Source: Pseudomonas laurylsulfatiphila (lineage in GTDB: Bacteria > Pseudomonadota > Gammaproteobacteria > Pseudomonadales > Pseudomonadaceae). From it: a DNA stretch of 64,000 nucleotides. Below are positions 8,307 to 15,810 of the stretch, in pieces. The stretch is from NCBI RefSeq assembly GCF_002934665.1, contig NZ_NIRS01000009.1, positions 186,001 to 250,000 of the forward strand. The letters run 5' to 3'. The translations under genes were made by a program, and so were the position numbers. Below the pieces are notes generated by a model, which saw only the letters and a program-made list of their open reading frames with translations, did not search any database and was not told the DNA's origin. Position 1 is the stretch's first letter, and every line of letters begins with the position of its first letter.

Positions 8307-9314
8307 ATGGGTATTGATCTTCCGCTGATCTGGGCCGTGATCATCATCTTCGGCATCATGATGTACGTGGTCATGGACGGTTTCGACCTGGGCATCGGCA
8401 TTCTCTTCCCGTTCATTCCGGGCAAGACCGATCGCGATGTGATGATGAACACCGTCGCCCCGGTCTGGGACGGCAACGAGACCTGGCTGGTGTTGGGGGG
8501 CGCGGCGTTGTTCGGCGCATTTCCGCTGGCCTATTCGGTGGTGCTCTCGGCGTTGTACCTGCCGCTGATCCTGATGTTGATCGGGCTGATCTTCCGCGGC
8601 GTAGCCTTCGAGTTCCGCTTCAAGGCCAGGGACGACAAGCGCCACCTGTGGGACAAGGCGTTCATCGGTGGCTCGGTCACCGCGACGTTCTTCCAGGGGG
8701 TAGCACTCGGCGCGTTCATCGATGGGCTGCCGGTGGTCAACCGGCAGTTCGCCGGTGGTTCACTGGACTGGCTGACACCGTTCACGATGTTCTGTGGCGC
8801 GGCGCTGGTGGTGGCCTATGCGTTGCTCGGCTGCACCTGGCTGATCATGAAGACCGAAGGCAAGTTGCAGGAGCAGATGCATGACCTGGCACGGCCATTG
8901 GCCTTCGTACTGCTGGCGGTGATCGGCATCGTCAGCATCTGGACTCCGTTGGCCCACGCGGAAATTGCCGCACGCTGGTTCACCATGCCGAATCTGTTCT
9001 GGTTCATGCCGGTGCCGATTCTGGTGCTGGTGACGATGTACGGCCTGATCCGCGCCGTGGCCCGCAACGCGCATTACACGCCGTTCCTGTTGACCCTGGT
9101 GCTGATCTTCCTTGGTTATAGCGGCTTGGGCATCAGCCTGTGGCCGAACATCATCCCGCCGTCGATCTCGATCTGGGATGCCGCCGCACCGCCGCAAAGC
9201 CAGGGTTTCATGCTGGTGGGCACGCTGTTCATCATCCCGTTCATCCTGGGCTACACCTTCTGGAGCTACTACGTGTTCCGCGGCAAGGTCACCCATGAAG
9301 ACGGTTACCACTAG
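8307..9314 (+). CDS. cioB: Cyanide-insensitive ubiquinol oxidase subunit II
   Basis: A 335-residue CydB-family protein with about eight membrane segments. It opens with the family signature LIWAVIIIFGIMMYVVMDGFDLGIG and contains APVWDGNETWLVLGG, both hallmarks of CydB. It is the partner subunit that stabilises CioA and its haems in the inner membrane. Only three bases separate it from cioA, so the two are co-transcribed. A small DUF2474 membrane protein follows after a single REP element. Confidence 0.96.
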   Translation: MGIDLPLIWAVIIIFGIMMYVVMDGFDLGIGILFPFIPGKTDRDVMMNTVAPVWDGNETWLVLGGAALFGAFPLAYSVVLSALYLPLILMLIGLIFRGVAFEFRFKARDDKRHLWDKAFIGGSVTATFFQGVALGAFIDGLPVVNRQFAGGSLDWLTPFTMFCGAALVVAYALLGCTWLIMKTEGKLQEQMHDLARPLAFVLLAVIGIVSIWTPLAHAEIAARWFTMPNLFWFMPVPILVLVTMYGLIRAVARNAHYTPFLLTLVLIFLGYSGLGISLWPNIIPPSISIWDAAAPPQSQGFMLVGTLFIIPFILGYTFWSYYVFRGKVTHEDGYH

Positions 9315-9320
9315 CCCTGT

Positions 9321-9365
9321 TGTGGGAGCGAGCTTGCTCGCGATGGCGTCGGATGCGACGCCATC
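9321..9365. repeat. Single REP element plus hairpin inside the cio operon
   Basis: One GTGGGAGCGAGCTTGCTCGC core followed by GATGGCGTC/GACGCCATC, which can form a nine-pair stem. It separates cioB from the downstream DUF2474 gene. Confidence 0.7.
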
Positions 9366-9387
9366 AATCTTGAAGAGGATTGACGTT

Positions 9388-9555
9388 ATGGCTGCCAAAC
9401 ATTCCCTGCGCGACATTGAAGAAGCCGAAAAAAAACCGCTGTGGCAGCGGCTCGGCTGGTTGGCCCTGATCTGGGTCGGCAGCGTGGGCGCCTTGTTCAT
9501 CGTCGCCAGCCTGATGCGTCTGTTCATGAACGCGGCCGGACTGACGACGCACTGA
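9388..9555 (+). CDS. DUF2474 small membrane subunit of the cio oxidase
   Basis: A 55-residue protein with a charged N-terminus (LRDIEEAEKKPLWQRLGW) and one membrane helix (about residues 25-47). It fits the DUF2474 family, small proteins encoded directly after CioAB-type oxidases. By analogy with CydX/CydS it probably sits beside subunit I and stabilises it; the sequence supports family and position only. The start is ATG at 9388 with GAAGAGGA upstream. A REP element separates it from cioB, so its level may be set by mRNA processing. Confidence 0.85.
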   Translation: MAAKHSLRDIEEAEKKPLWQRLGWLALIWVGSVGALFIVASLMRLFMNAAGLTTH

Positions 9556-9589
9556 CATCTCCCCCGCAGCCTCAAGGCGCGGATTTACA

Positions 9590-9614
9590 ACCCTCCGACC
9601 GGAGGGTTTTTTTT
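9590..9614 (+). terminator. Rho-independent terminator of the cio operon
   Basis: Perfect CCCTCC/GGAGGG stem, four-base loop and eight T, about 35 bp after the DUF2474 stop. Confidence 0.9.
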
Positions 9615-9619
9615 GTCTG

Positions 9620-10744
9620 TTACTTACGCGCCTTGAGGATCACGAATTTCGGATTGGCTGCCACTTGCTCGACGCCACGGAACAATCGCGCCAGCTTGCT
9701 GTGGTAACCCAGGTGACGATTGCCGACGATGTACAGCGCGCCGCCCACAACCAGCGCTTCGCGTGCTTGCTGGAACATCCGCCAGGCCAGGAAGTCGCCC
9801 ACGACCTGTTGCTGGTGAAATGGCGGATTGCACAGCACCACGTCAAGCGATTGCGGTACCTGGCCGGCCAGGCCATCGCCGGCACGCACGATCACTTCCC
9901 GTTCACCCAACGTTGCGCGCCAGTTTTCGGCGGCCGATTGCACGGCCATGAACGATTCGTCCACCAGCGTGTAGTGGGCCTCGGGGTTTTGCAGGGCGCT
10001 GGCGATGGCCAGGACACCGTTGCCGCAGCCGAGATCGGCAACCCGCGCCGAGCCGAGGTTTTTCGGCAGGTGTGGCAAAAACGCCCGGGTACCGATGTCC
10101 AGGCCTTCGCGGCAAAACACATTGGCGTGGTTGAGCAGTTCGATAGCCGGCTCGTCGAGTCTGTACCGCGTCGGGTAAGGCGACACAACCGGGGTTTTGT
10201 CTTGCGCCGTGGCAATCAATAGCCGCGCCTTCTTCACCGCCAGCGAGGCTTGCACGGGGCCGATGTAGCGCTCCAGCAAGTCGCCCGCCGCCCGGGGCAG
10301 GTGCTTGATCATGGCCGCGGCGATCACTTGGGCGCCAGGTGCCAGTTGCCTTTGCAGGCGGATTAGTTGCTCTTCCAGCAATGCCAGGGTTTTCGGTACG
10401 CGAATCAGCACGCAGTCGAATGGCCCGACGGGGGCCTCGCTGGCGGGGACGCTCGGTACCGCATCAAACGCCAGGCCATTGCGCACCAGGTTCTTTTCCA
10501 GACCTTGCAAGGCCAGGAACGAATCACCGCTGCTGACCACCCGCACCTTGCCCGCCAGGCTGGCCGCCAACGCGCCGAAACTGTCATTGAGCACCAATAC
10601 CCGCATCTCGGCCGTGGGTTGCTGTTCGGCCAGATAATTGAGCAGGTATTCATCGGCCGCATCGAAAGCTTGCAGCGGTTCGTTCTGCTGTTCTGGCTGG
10701 CGGATCAAGTCGAGGCTGGCGAAGGGTGTTTCGAGCAAAGGCAT
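9620..10744 (-). CDS. rlmG: 23S rRNA (guanine1835-N2)-methyltransferase RlmG
   Basis: The 374-residue protein has the RlmG/RsmC two-domain layout: a degenerate methyltransferase-like N-terminal half (to about residue 190) and a catalytic C-terminal half. The SAM site is VADLGCGNGVLAIAS and the catalytic motif is NPPFH (VVLCNPPFHQQQ), the amino-methylating class signature. It would methylate N2 of G1835 in 23S rRNA. The start is ATG at 10744; length matches the family. It converges on the cio operon and appears monocistronic. Confidence 0.93.
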   Translation of the reverse strand: MPLLETPFASLDLIRQPEQQNEPLQAFDAADEYLLNYLAEQQPTAEMRVLVLNDSFGALAASLAGKVRVVSSGDSFLALQGLEKNLVRNGLAFDAVPSVPASEAPVGPFDCVLIRVPKTLALLEEQLIRLQRQLAPGAQVIAAAMIKHLPRAAGDLLERYIGPVQASLAVKKARLLIATAQDKTPVVSPYPTRYRLDEPAIELLNHANVFCREGLDIGTRAFLPHLPKNLGSARVADLGCGNGVLAIASALQNPEAHYTLVDESFMAVQSAAENWRATLGEREVIVRAGDGLAGQVPQSLDVVLCNPPFHQQQVVGDFLAWRMFQQAREALVVGGALYIVGNRHLGYHSKLARLFRGVEQVAANPKFVILKARK

Positions 10745-10919
10745 GGGGCGGGGCTCTGGGTAATCAACGGATGTCCCGCTGCCCTAAGGCGTTGAAGCGG
10801 GCGGAGCCGTCCGAGTGTACTGCGTCGTGAAGGTCTACACGCCATCACTCAGGAGGGACCGCAAATGGTACGTTTTTTTTGATCGGATTACCCGCAGGTT
10901 TTCCCGCAGTCGGGCGCTT

Positions 10920-11633
10920 TCAGAAGGCTCCGGAGCGGACCGCGACCATGACTGCCGCCATCTTGTTGTTGACGCCGAGCTTCTCGATAGCCCTGTGCAC
11001 ATGAAAGTTGACCGTGCGTTCACTCAAATTGAGGATCCTGGCAATCTCATAGGCCGTCTTGCCATCGGCCGACAGTTTCAATACTTCGATTTCCCGCCGT
11101 GACAAGGAAGGCGCTTGAGTGCGAGCCGGTTTTTTTGGTTGCATCCCGATCGCCAGGGCGTGCAGGTGGCGACTGATGAACACCGAGAATCCAAGATTCT
11201 CGTACAGCTCATAGGCTGAAATCGGGCAATGGCTTCAGGCCAGGCTGAGAATGCTGCGCAGGCCGCTTTCTTCATCGTGGATTGCTTGCGACCAGCCATG
11301 TGCCAAGCCTTGCTGCTGCAGCAGTTGCCATAACCATGGGGTTGCGCAGAAGAGCTCTTTGCTCCAGAGCACGGGTAGCATGGAGTGATTGCAATAGGCC
11401 GCTACGGGGTCAATCTCGCTGGCATTGTTTTGTTCATACTGTGTGTTCCAGTCGTGTGGATAGTTGTTCAGGTTGACGGGGCAGCAATCAGTGCAACTGC
11501 TGGCTGAAATGGTTGAAAAGGCACAAAATTTATATCCAAGGTTCCTGACGAAGTTCAGTGATATTCGATAGGCCGTATTAATGTCCTGTGTTTGAGAAAG
11601 CAGTTGAAGCTGTGACTCCTTCCAGATTTCCAT
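10920..11633 (-). pseudogene. LuxR-type quorum regulator interrupted by an in-frame TGA
   Basis: From the ATG at 11633 (GGAG ribosome site), one frame encodes a LasR/PhzR-like protein of normal length (237 codons before the stop). It has an autoinducer domain and, from about residue 170, a LuxR HTH (LSRREIEVLKLSADGKTAYEIA, then LSERTVNFHVHRAIEKLG). The domain keeps the conserved ligand-pocket residues: W and Y in DWNTQYEQN, DP in EIDPV, W in LPVLW, and G in GLAHG. A TGA at 11235-11237 interrupts the frame after LRSILSLA; the codon before and after remain in frame with the HTH, so no frameshift is needed. CGA (Arg) to TGA would explain it. No luxI gene is nearby. Confidence 0.85.
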
Positions 11634-11938
11634 ATACGGGGTCTCCAACAGTATGTTTCCGGAGGGTGCTATTTTGGATCCGAGATCCGGCACGAGACGG
11701 AGTGTAGGATATATCCGACAACTGTAGTTCGACGATTTTGCTCTTTTAACGGCTGAAAAGTGTGTGTCAGGTTCTTAAGCCGTGTGTGAAATATTAAATG
11801 CCATATGTCATTTTAAGTTGGCTGATGTTTCTCGCGTCGAATAATCAATAAGTTGCACATGCAATAACACTACAAAATGTCTGTGGTTACGCTGCCGTCT
11901 TTGCGGGACACTGAGGTATCTTTTGATTGGAGCCTTCC

Positions 11939-12715
11939 ATGTCCGTCAGTGAAGAAAAATTTACCCGTCAGACCTTGCTCGAGGTTCATCCGTTGACCTC
12001 GAACCTGTTTACCCTGCGTGCCACGCGGGATGCGGGGTTTCGTTTTCGGGCGGGGCAGTTTGCCCGGTTGGGCGTCACCAGGGCTGATGGCAGCACGGTA
12101 TGGCGCGCCTACTCCATGGTGTCCTCACCCTTTGACGAGTTCCTTGAGTTCTTTTCCATTGTCGTACCGGGTGGTGAGTTCACCAGCGAGCTCAGCCGGC
12201 TGGTCGTTGGCGACAAATTGCTGGTTGACCGCCAGGCCTTTGGCTACCTGACGCCGGACCGTTTTGTCGATGGGCGCGATCTATGGCTGTTATCCACCGG
12301 AACCGGCGTGGCGCCATTCCTGTCGATACTGCAGGACTTCGAAGTCTGGGAGCGATTCGAGCGGATTATCCTGGTCTACAGCGTTCGTGAAGCCCGGGAA
12401 CTGGCTTATCAGGAGCTGATCGCGGGGCTGACGCAACGTGACTATCTGGCCGAGTACGCACACAAACTGCAATTCATCACCACGGTCACTCGTGAACAGC
12501 ATCCTGGCTCATTGAACGGGCGGATCACCACACTGATTGAAAGCGGCGAACTGGAGCGCACCGCGGGTGCTGCGCTGACGCCTGAACACTCACGGGTCAT
12601 GCTGTGCGGCAATCCACAGATGATCGATGACACGCGCAAACTGCTTAAACAGCGGGACATGCACTTGAGCCTCAGCCGGCGACCCGGTCAAGTGGCGGTG
12701 GAAAACTTCTGGTAA
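11939..12715 (+). CDS. fpr: Ferredoxin-NADP(+) reductase
   Basis: The 258-residue flavoenzyme has the size of Pseudomonas FprA. Motifs run in family order: RAYSMVSSP for FAD binding near residue 55, the GEFTSEL segment, STGTGVAPFLSIL for the NADP phosphate region, LCGNPQMIDD, and a C-terminal VENFW with the aromatic residue that stacks on FAD. It moves electrons between NADPH and ferredoxin or flavodoxin, for example for haem, iron-sulfur and oxidative-stress functions. ATG at 11939 is preceded by TTGGAG; an in-frame ATG 12 bases earlier gives a poorer match. It ends at a shared bidirectional terminator with mscL. Confidence 0.95.
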   Translation: MSVSEEKFTRQTLLEVHPLTSNLFTLRATRDAGFRFRAGQFARLGVTRADGSTVWRAYSMVSSPFDEFLEFFSIVVPGGEFTSELSRLVVGDKLLVDRQAFGYLTPDRFVDGRDLWLLSTGTGVAPFLSILQDFEVWERFERIILVYSVREARELAYQELIAGLTQRDYLAEYAHKLQFITTVTREQHPGSLNGRITTLIESGELERTAGAALTPEHSRVMLCGNPQMIDDTRKLLKQRDMHLSLSRRPGQVAVENFW

Positions 12716-12744
12716 AAAAACGGCGCCTCGAAGGCGCCGTTTTT
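12714..12744. terminator. Bidirectional terminator between fpr and mscL
   Basis: ACGGCGCCT/AGGCGCCGT stem with a CGA loop, a run of A before it and T after it, placed between the convergent 3' ends of fpr and mscL. Confidence 0.9.
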
Positions 12745-12756
12745 ATGCGGGTGCGG

Positions 12757-13170
12757 TCAAGGCCGGTTGTTCTGGGCCTTGAGCAAGTCGCGGATCTCGC
12801 CCAGCAACTCTTCTTCCTTGGTTGGAACCGGCGGCAGGCTGGGGGCCACGGCCTCTTCGCGCTTAAGGCGGTTGATGGCCTTCACGCCCACGAAGATCGC
12901 GAGGGCGACGATGATGAAGTCGATGATGGTCTGGATGAATTTGCCATAGGCCAGCACCACCGGCGGAGTCGCACCCTCGGCTGCCTTGAGCGTAATGGCC
13001 AGATCACTGAAGTCCACGCCTCCGATCAGCATCCCGATTGGCGGCATGACCAGGTCACCGACGAACGATGTGACGATCTTGCCGAAGGCTGCGCCGATGA
13101 TGATGCCGACGGCCATGTCGACCACGTTGCCTTTGACCGCGAAGGCCTTGAACTCGTTTAGCACGCCCAT
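12757..13170 (-). CDS. mscL: Large-conductance mechanosensitive channel
   Basis: The 137-residue protein has MscL length and order: an N-terminal amphipathic helix (LNEFKAFAVKGN), pore helix 1 (VVDMAVGIIIGAAFGKIVTSFVGDLVMPPIG), a periplasmic loop, helix 2 (FIQTIIDFIIVALAIFVGVKAINRL) and a charged cytoplasmic bundle helix (TKEEELLGEIRDLLK). It opens a wide inner-membrane pore on hypo-osmotic shock. The start is ATG at 13170. Its upstream side faces a long AT-rich gap shared with radA. Confidence 0.97.
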   Translation of the reverse strand: MGVLNEFKAFAVKGNVVDMAVGIIIGAAFGKIVTSFVGDLVMPPIGMLIGGVDFSDLAITLKAAEGATPPVVLAYGKFIQTIIDFIIVALAIFVGVKAINRLKREEAVAPSLPPVPTKEEELLGEIRDLLKAQNNRP

Positions 13171-13404
13171 AGGTTATTTCCTTGTTACAGATGAGGTTGA
13201 TGAACGCAGTGTAAATCAGCCAATCGCATTCTGCTCGAATCAACGGCCTGCCGTGCTTGCCCGCAATCGATCCGGGTGGTCATGGAGAACTCGCCGATTG
13301 ATCTCATTTGTGGGCCGGCCAGCCCTTCTGCGGCGGTTCGCTTTCGGCTTTTTTTTCAGCGATATGACTTCGCTGCGTGAGCGAACCAGGTTGAAGGACC
13401 ATCC

Positions 13405-13434
13405 TTGAGTTGAGTTGAGTTGAGTTGAGTTGAG
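13405..13434. repeat. Pentanucleotide repeat, six copies of TTGAG
   Basis: Six perfect head-to-tail TTGAG units in a non-coding region. Such short repeats can change copy number by slippage. No coding frame or promoter element is placed so that a length change would obviously switch a gene. Confidence 0.9.
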
Positions 13435-13630
13435 ATGTTGAAGTTGTTCGCGTAGTTGTTAAACAAAAAATCTGTATTGAAAATTGATTGCAGTTGCAAT
13501 GCTGTTAACTGTTTCGTTAGTTTGCGGTCGGCTTTGTTTGAGTGTTTTTTAAGTTGTGCATCAGGTATGTAAAATAATAAGGCTTGTATAGGTTTTTAAG
13601 GGGTTCAGTAAGGAGTATCTCAAGTGTTTG

Positions 13631-13658
13631 TTGAGTCTGTTGGGTAAAAACTTATACA
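13631..13658 (+). promoter_or_regulatory. Candidate sigma-70 promoter for radA
   Basis: TTGAGT and TATACA separated by 16 bases, about 140 bp before the radA start in the AT-rich gap. Match quality is moderate. Confidence 0.35.
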
Positions 13659-13796
13659 AAGTTTTTGTAAGGCGTTCGTATTTAAAAAGTACGAATGAAT
13701 TATGGCCATTTGAAATCATTCAAGAGATTACAAAATATCTGGCCGCACTCGCGTGCCTCAGCTGAGCTATCATCGCGTTTTTTTCCGGGAGTTCCA

Positions 13797-15164
13797 ATGG
13801 CCAAGGCCAAGCGCATGTACGGCTGCACCGAGTGCGGCTCAACCTTCCCAAAATGGGCCGGCCAGTGTGGTGAATGCGGGGCCTGGAACACGCTTACCGA
13901 AACCATGGTGGAAAGCGGCGGGGCAGCCGCCCCCAGCGGTCGTACCGGCTGGGCCGGCCAGCAGGCGCAGATCAAGACGCTGGCTGAAGTCAGTGTCGAA
14001 GAAGTTCCGCGCTTCTCCACCGCTTCCAGCGAGCTCGACCGGGTTCTGGGTGGTGGTCTGGTGGATGGCTCGGTGGTGCTGATCGGTGGCGATCCGGGCA
14101 TTGGCAAGTCGACCATTCTTTTGCAAACATTGTGCAACCTCGCCAAAAGCATGCCGGCGCTGTACGTCACCGGTGAAGAATCCCAGCAGCAAGTGGCCAT
14201 GCGTGCACGACGCCTGGGGTTGCCTCAGGATCAACTGCGGGTCATGACCGAAACCTGCATCGAAGCCATCATTGCCACGGCCCGTCAGGAAAAGCCCAGG
14301 GTGATGGTGATCGACTCGATCCAGACGATCTTTACCGAGCAACTGCAATCGGCACCGGGTGGTGTGTCCCAGGTGCGTGAAAGCGCGGCGTTGCTGGTGC
14401 GTTATGCCAAGCAGAGCGGTACGGCGATTTTCCTGGTGGGCCACGTCACCAAGGAAGGCGCGCTGGCTGGCCCTCGGGTTCTGGAACACATGGTCGACAC
14501 TGTGCTGTATTTCGAAGGCGAGTCCGACGGGCGCCTGCGTCTGCTGCGGGCGGTGAAGAACCGTTTCGGTGCAGTCAATGAACTGGGCGTGTTCGGCATG
14601 ACCGACAAGGGCTTGAAAGAAGTCTCCAACCCTTCGGCGATTTTTCTGACCCGCGCCCAGGAAGAAGTCCCGGGCAGTGTGGTAATGGCGACGTGGGAAG
14701 GCACGCGGCCGATGTTGGTGGAGGTACAGGCGCTGGTGGACGACAGTCATTTGGCCAACCCGCGGCGGGTCACGCTGGGGCTGGATCAAAACCGGCTGGC
14801 GATGTTGCTGGCGGTGCTGCACCGTCATGGTGGCATTCCGACCCACGATCAGGACGTGTTTCTCAATGTGGTCGGCGGGGTCAAGGTGCTCGAAACGGCG
14901 TCCGACCTGGCATTGATGGCAGCGGTGATGTCCAGTTTGCGCAACCGGCCGCTGCCTCACGATCTGCTGGTGTTCGGTGAAGTGGGGCTTTCCGGTGAGG
15001 TGCGACCGGTGCCGAGTGGTCAGGAGCGTTTGAAAGAAGCTGCCAAGCACGGCTTCAAGCGGGCCATCGTGCCCAAGGGCAATGCGCCGAAAGAGGCGCC
15101 GGCAGGGTTGCAGATTATTGCCGTGACCCGGCTGGAACAGGCCCTCGACGCACTCTTCGAGTAA
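13797..15164 (+). CDS. radA: DNA repair protein RadA (Sms)
   Basis: The 455-residue product has all RadA parts: a four-cysteine zinc finger at the N-terminus (CTECGSTFPKWAGQCGEC), a RecA-like ATPase with Walker A GGDPGIGKST near residue 100, the RadA-specific KNRFG motif (RAVKNRFGAVNELG), and a Lon-protease-like C-terminal domain without protease function (GGVKVLETASDLAL, FGEVGLSGEVRPV). RadA drives branch migration of recombination intermediates. The ATG at 13797 follows CGGGAG. The upstream in-frame extension to 13695 lies in the AT-rich gap and was rejected. A perfect 34-base inverted repeat follows the stop. Confidence 0.97.
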   Translation: MAKAKRMYGCTECGSTFPKWAGQCGECGAWNTLTETMVESGGAAAPSGRTGWAGQQAQIKTLAEVSVEEVPRFSTASSELDRVLGGGLVDGSVVLIGGDPGIGKSTILLQTLCNLAKSMPALYVTGEESQQQVAMRARRLGLPQDQLRVMTETCIEAIIATARQEKPRVMVIDSIQTIFTEQLQSAPGGVSQVRESAALLVRYAKQSGTAIFLVGHVTKEGALAGPRVLEHMVDTVLYFEGESDGRLRLLRAVKNRFGAVNELGVFGMTDKGLKEVSNPSAIFLTRAQEEVPGSVVMATWEGTRPMLVEVQALVDDSHLANPRRVTLGLDQNRLAMLLAVLHRHGGIPTHDQDVFLNVVGGVKVLETASDLALMAAVMSSLRNRPLPHDLLVFGEVGLSGEVRPVPSGQERLKEAAKHGFKRAIVPKGNAPKEAPAGLQIIAVTRLEQALDALFE

Positions 15165-15176
15165 TGCCTGTCTCCC

Positions 15177-15256
15177 TGTAGGAGCTGCCGCAGGCTGCGA
15201 TCTTTTGATCTTGAAAATGCCAGATCAAAAGATCGCAGCCTGCGGCAGCTCCTACA
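15177..15256. repeat. Perfect 34-base inverted repeat, TAGGAGCTGCCGCAGG type
   Basis: Arms at 15177-15210 and 15223-15256 are exact reverse complements around a 12-base loop, with the core GGAGCTGCCGCAGGCTGCGA. A related element lies at 62604-62680. It sits between the convergent radA and mapZ-like genes, where a strong stem could also stop transcription. Confidence 0.9.
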
Positions 15257-15267
15257 CAGAGGTACGT

Positions 15268-15636
15268 TCAGATTTCGATCAGCGCACCCAATTCTCGTTC
15301 CAGCTCCTGCGGATCAGCGAGGTTGAGCTCGATCAGCCGCCGCAGCCGTTCTATGGATTCCAGACTGATGTGCAGGCAGACAAAGCCGAGTTGGCCATGG
15401 TCATCGTGGGCCAGTTGCGCATCCATGGTGATGTCGACGTCTTTGCTCAGATGAATGTCGACGAGAAAATCCTGCTGCGGATTGCCCAACCACGGATCGG
15501 GTCGCTCGATCAGCAACCCCTTGAGCGACAGGTCAATCAACTCCACCGGCCAGGTGAGCTCGCCCTGACTCAAGTCAGTTCGGGCATCGAACGCAATACG
15601 TTTGAAGCGGCGACGCTCGGCAGGGTGCTCGCTCAT
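15268..15636 (-). CDS. mapZ: PilZ-domain c-di-GMP receptor (MapZ/PA4608-like)
   Basis: The 122-residue single-domain protein has both PilZ nucleotide-binding elements: the arginine motif RRRFKR near residue 8 and the D-x-S-x-x-G motif (ELIDLSLKG) near residue 35. It matches from memory the whole length of P. aeruginosa PA4608/MapZ, including ERRRFxRIAFDA at the start and LRRLIELNLxD near the end. MapZ binds c-di-GMP and then inhibits the chemotaxis methyltransferase CheR1, changing flagellar switching. Its position next to radA and cstA also matches. The start is ATG at 15636. The same partner is an inference for this strain. Confidence 0.88.
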   Translation of the reverse strand: MSEHPAERRRFKRIAFDARTDLSQGELTWPVELIDLSLKGLLIERPDPWLGNPQQDFLVDIHLSKDVDITMDAQLAHDDHGQLGFVCLHISLESIERLRRLIELNLADPQELERELGALIEI

Positions 15637-15787
15637 GGCGCGATCCTCGTAGATGTACGCTGACTATAGACCTGCATTCTTCAAGGCTGCCAGCGCTGGC
15701 AGGTGTCCAGACATATGTCGGGGTATGGCCTTTGCCGTCAGGAGCGCTAAACTCGGGGTGGCTGTCTTTCTTGTCCACTCTGGCTGG

Positions 15788-15810
15788 AATAATAAAATGA
15801 AAAATAATAA
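15788..15810 (+). promoter_or_regulatory. Two Hfq/Crc (AANAANAA) motifs flanking the cstA start codon
   Basis: AATAATAA occurs at 15788-15795 and again at 15803-15810, either side of the ATG at 15797. Both match AANAANAA, the catabolite-activity motif at which Hfq with Crc blocks translation in Pseudomonas when preferred carbon sources are present. The ribosome site itself (TGGAAT) is weak and overlapped. Confidence 0.75.

Larger units (their letters stand above)
13171..13796. other. Gene-free, AT-rich region between mscL and radA
   Basis: About 625 bp with no credible coding frame. The part from about 13440 to 13700 is clearly richer in A and T than the rest of the window. It holds six TTGAG tandem repeats (13405-13434), an inverted repeat TTCGTA/TACGAA (13675-13680 and 13690-13695), and a candidate promoter for radA. 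It may be a degraded insertion, a regulatory region or an unannotated RNA gene. Confidence 0.6.

Noticed and set aside
11235..11237. TGA as a selenocysteine codon
   Set aside because: LuxR proteins are not selenoproteins and no selenocysteine insertion hairpin is apparent just downstream.
11078..11299. Possible frameshift explanation for the split LuxR gene
   Set aside because: Both halves are in the same frame and only a TGA codon separates them, so a nonsense change is sufficient; the 73-residue frame here is a shadow.
13695..13796. N-terminal extension of radA
   Set aside because: The zinc-finger protein begins at 13797 in the family; the extension lies in AT-rich non-coding DNA.
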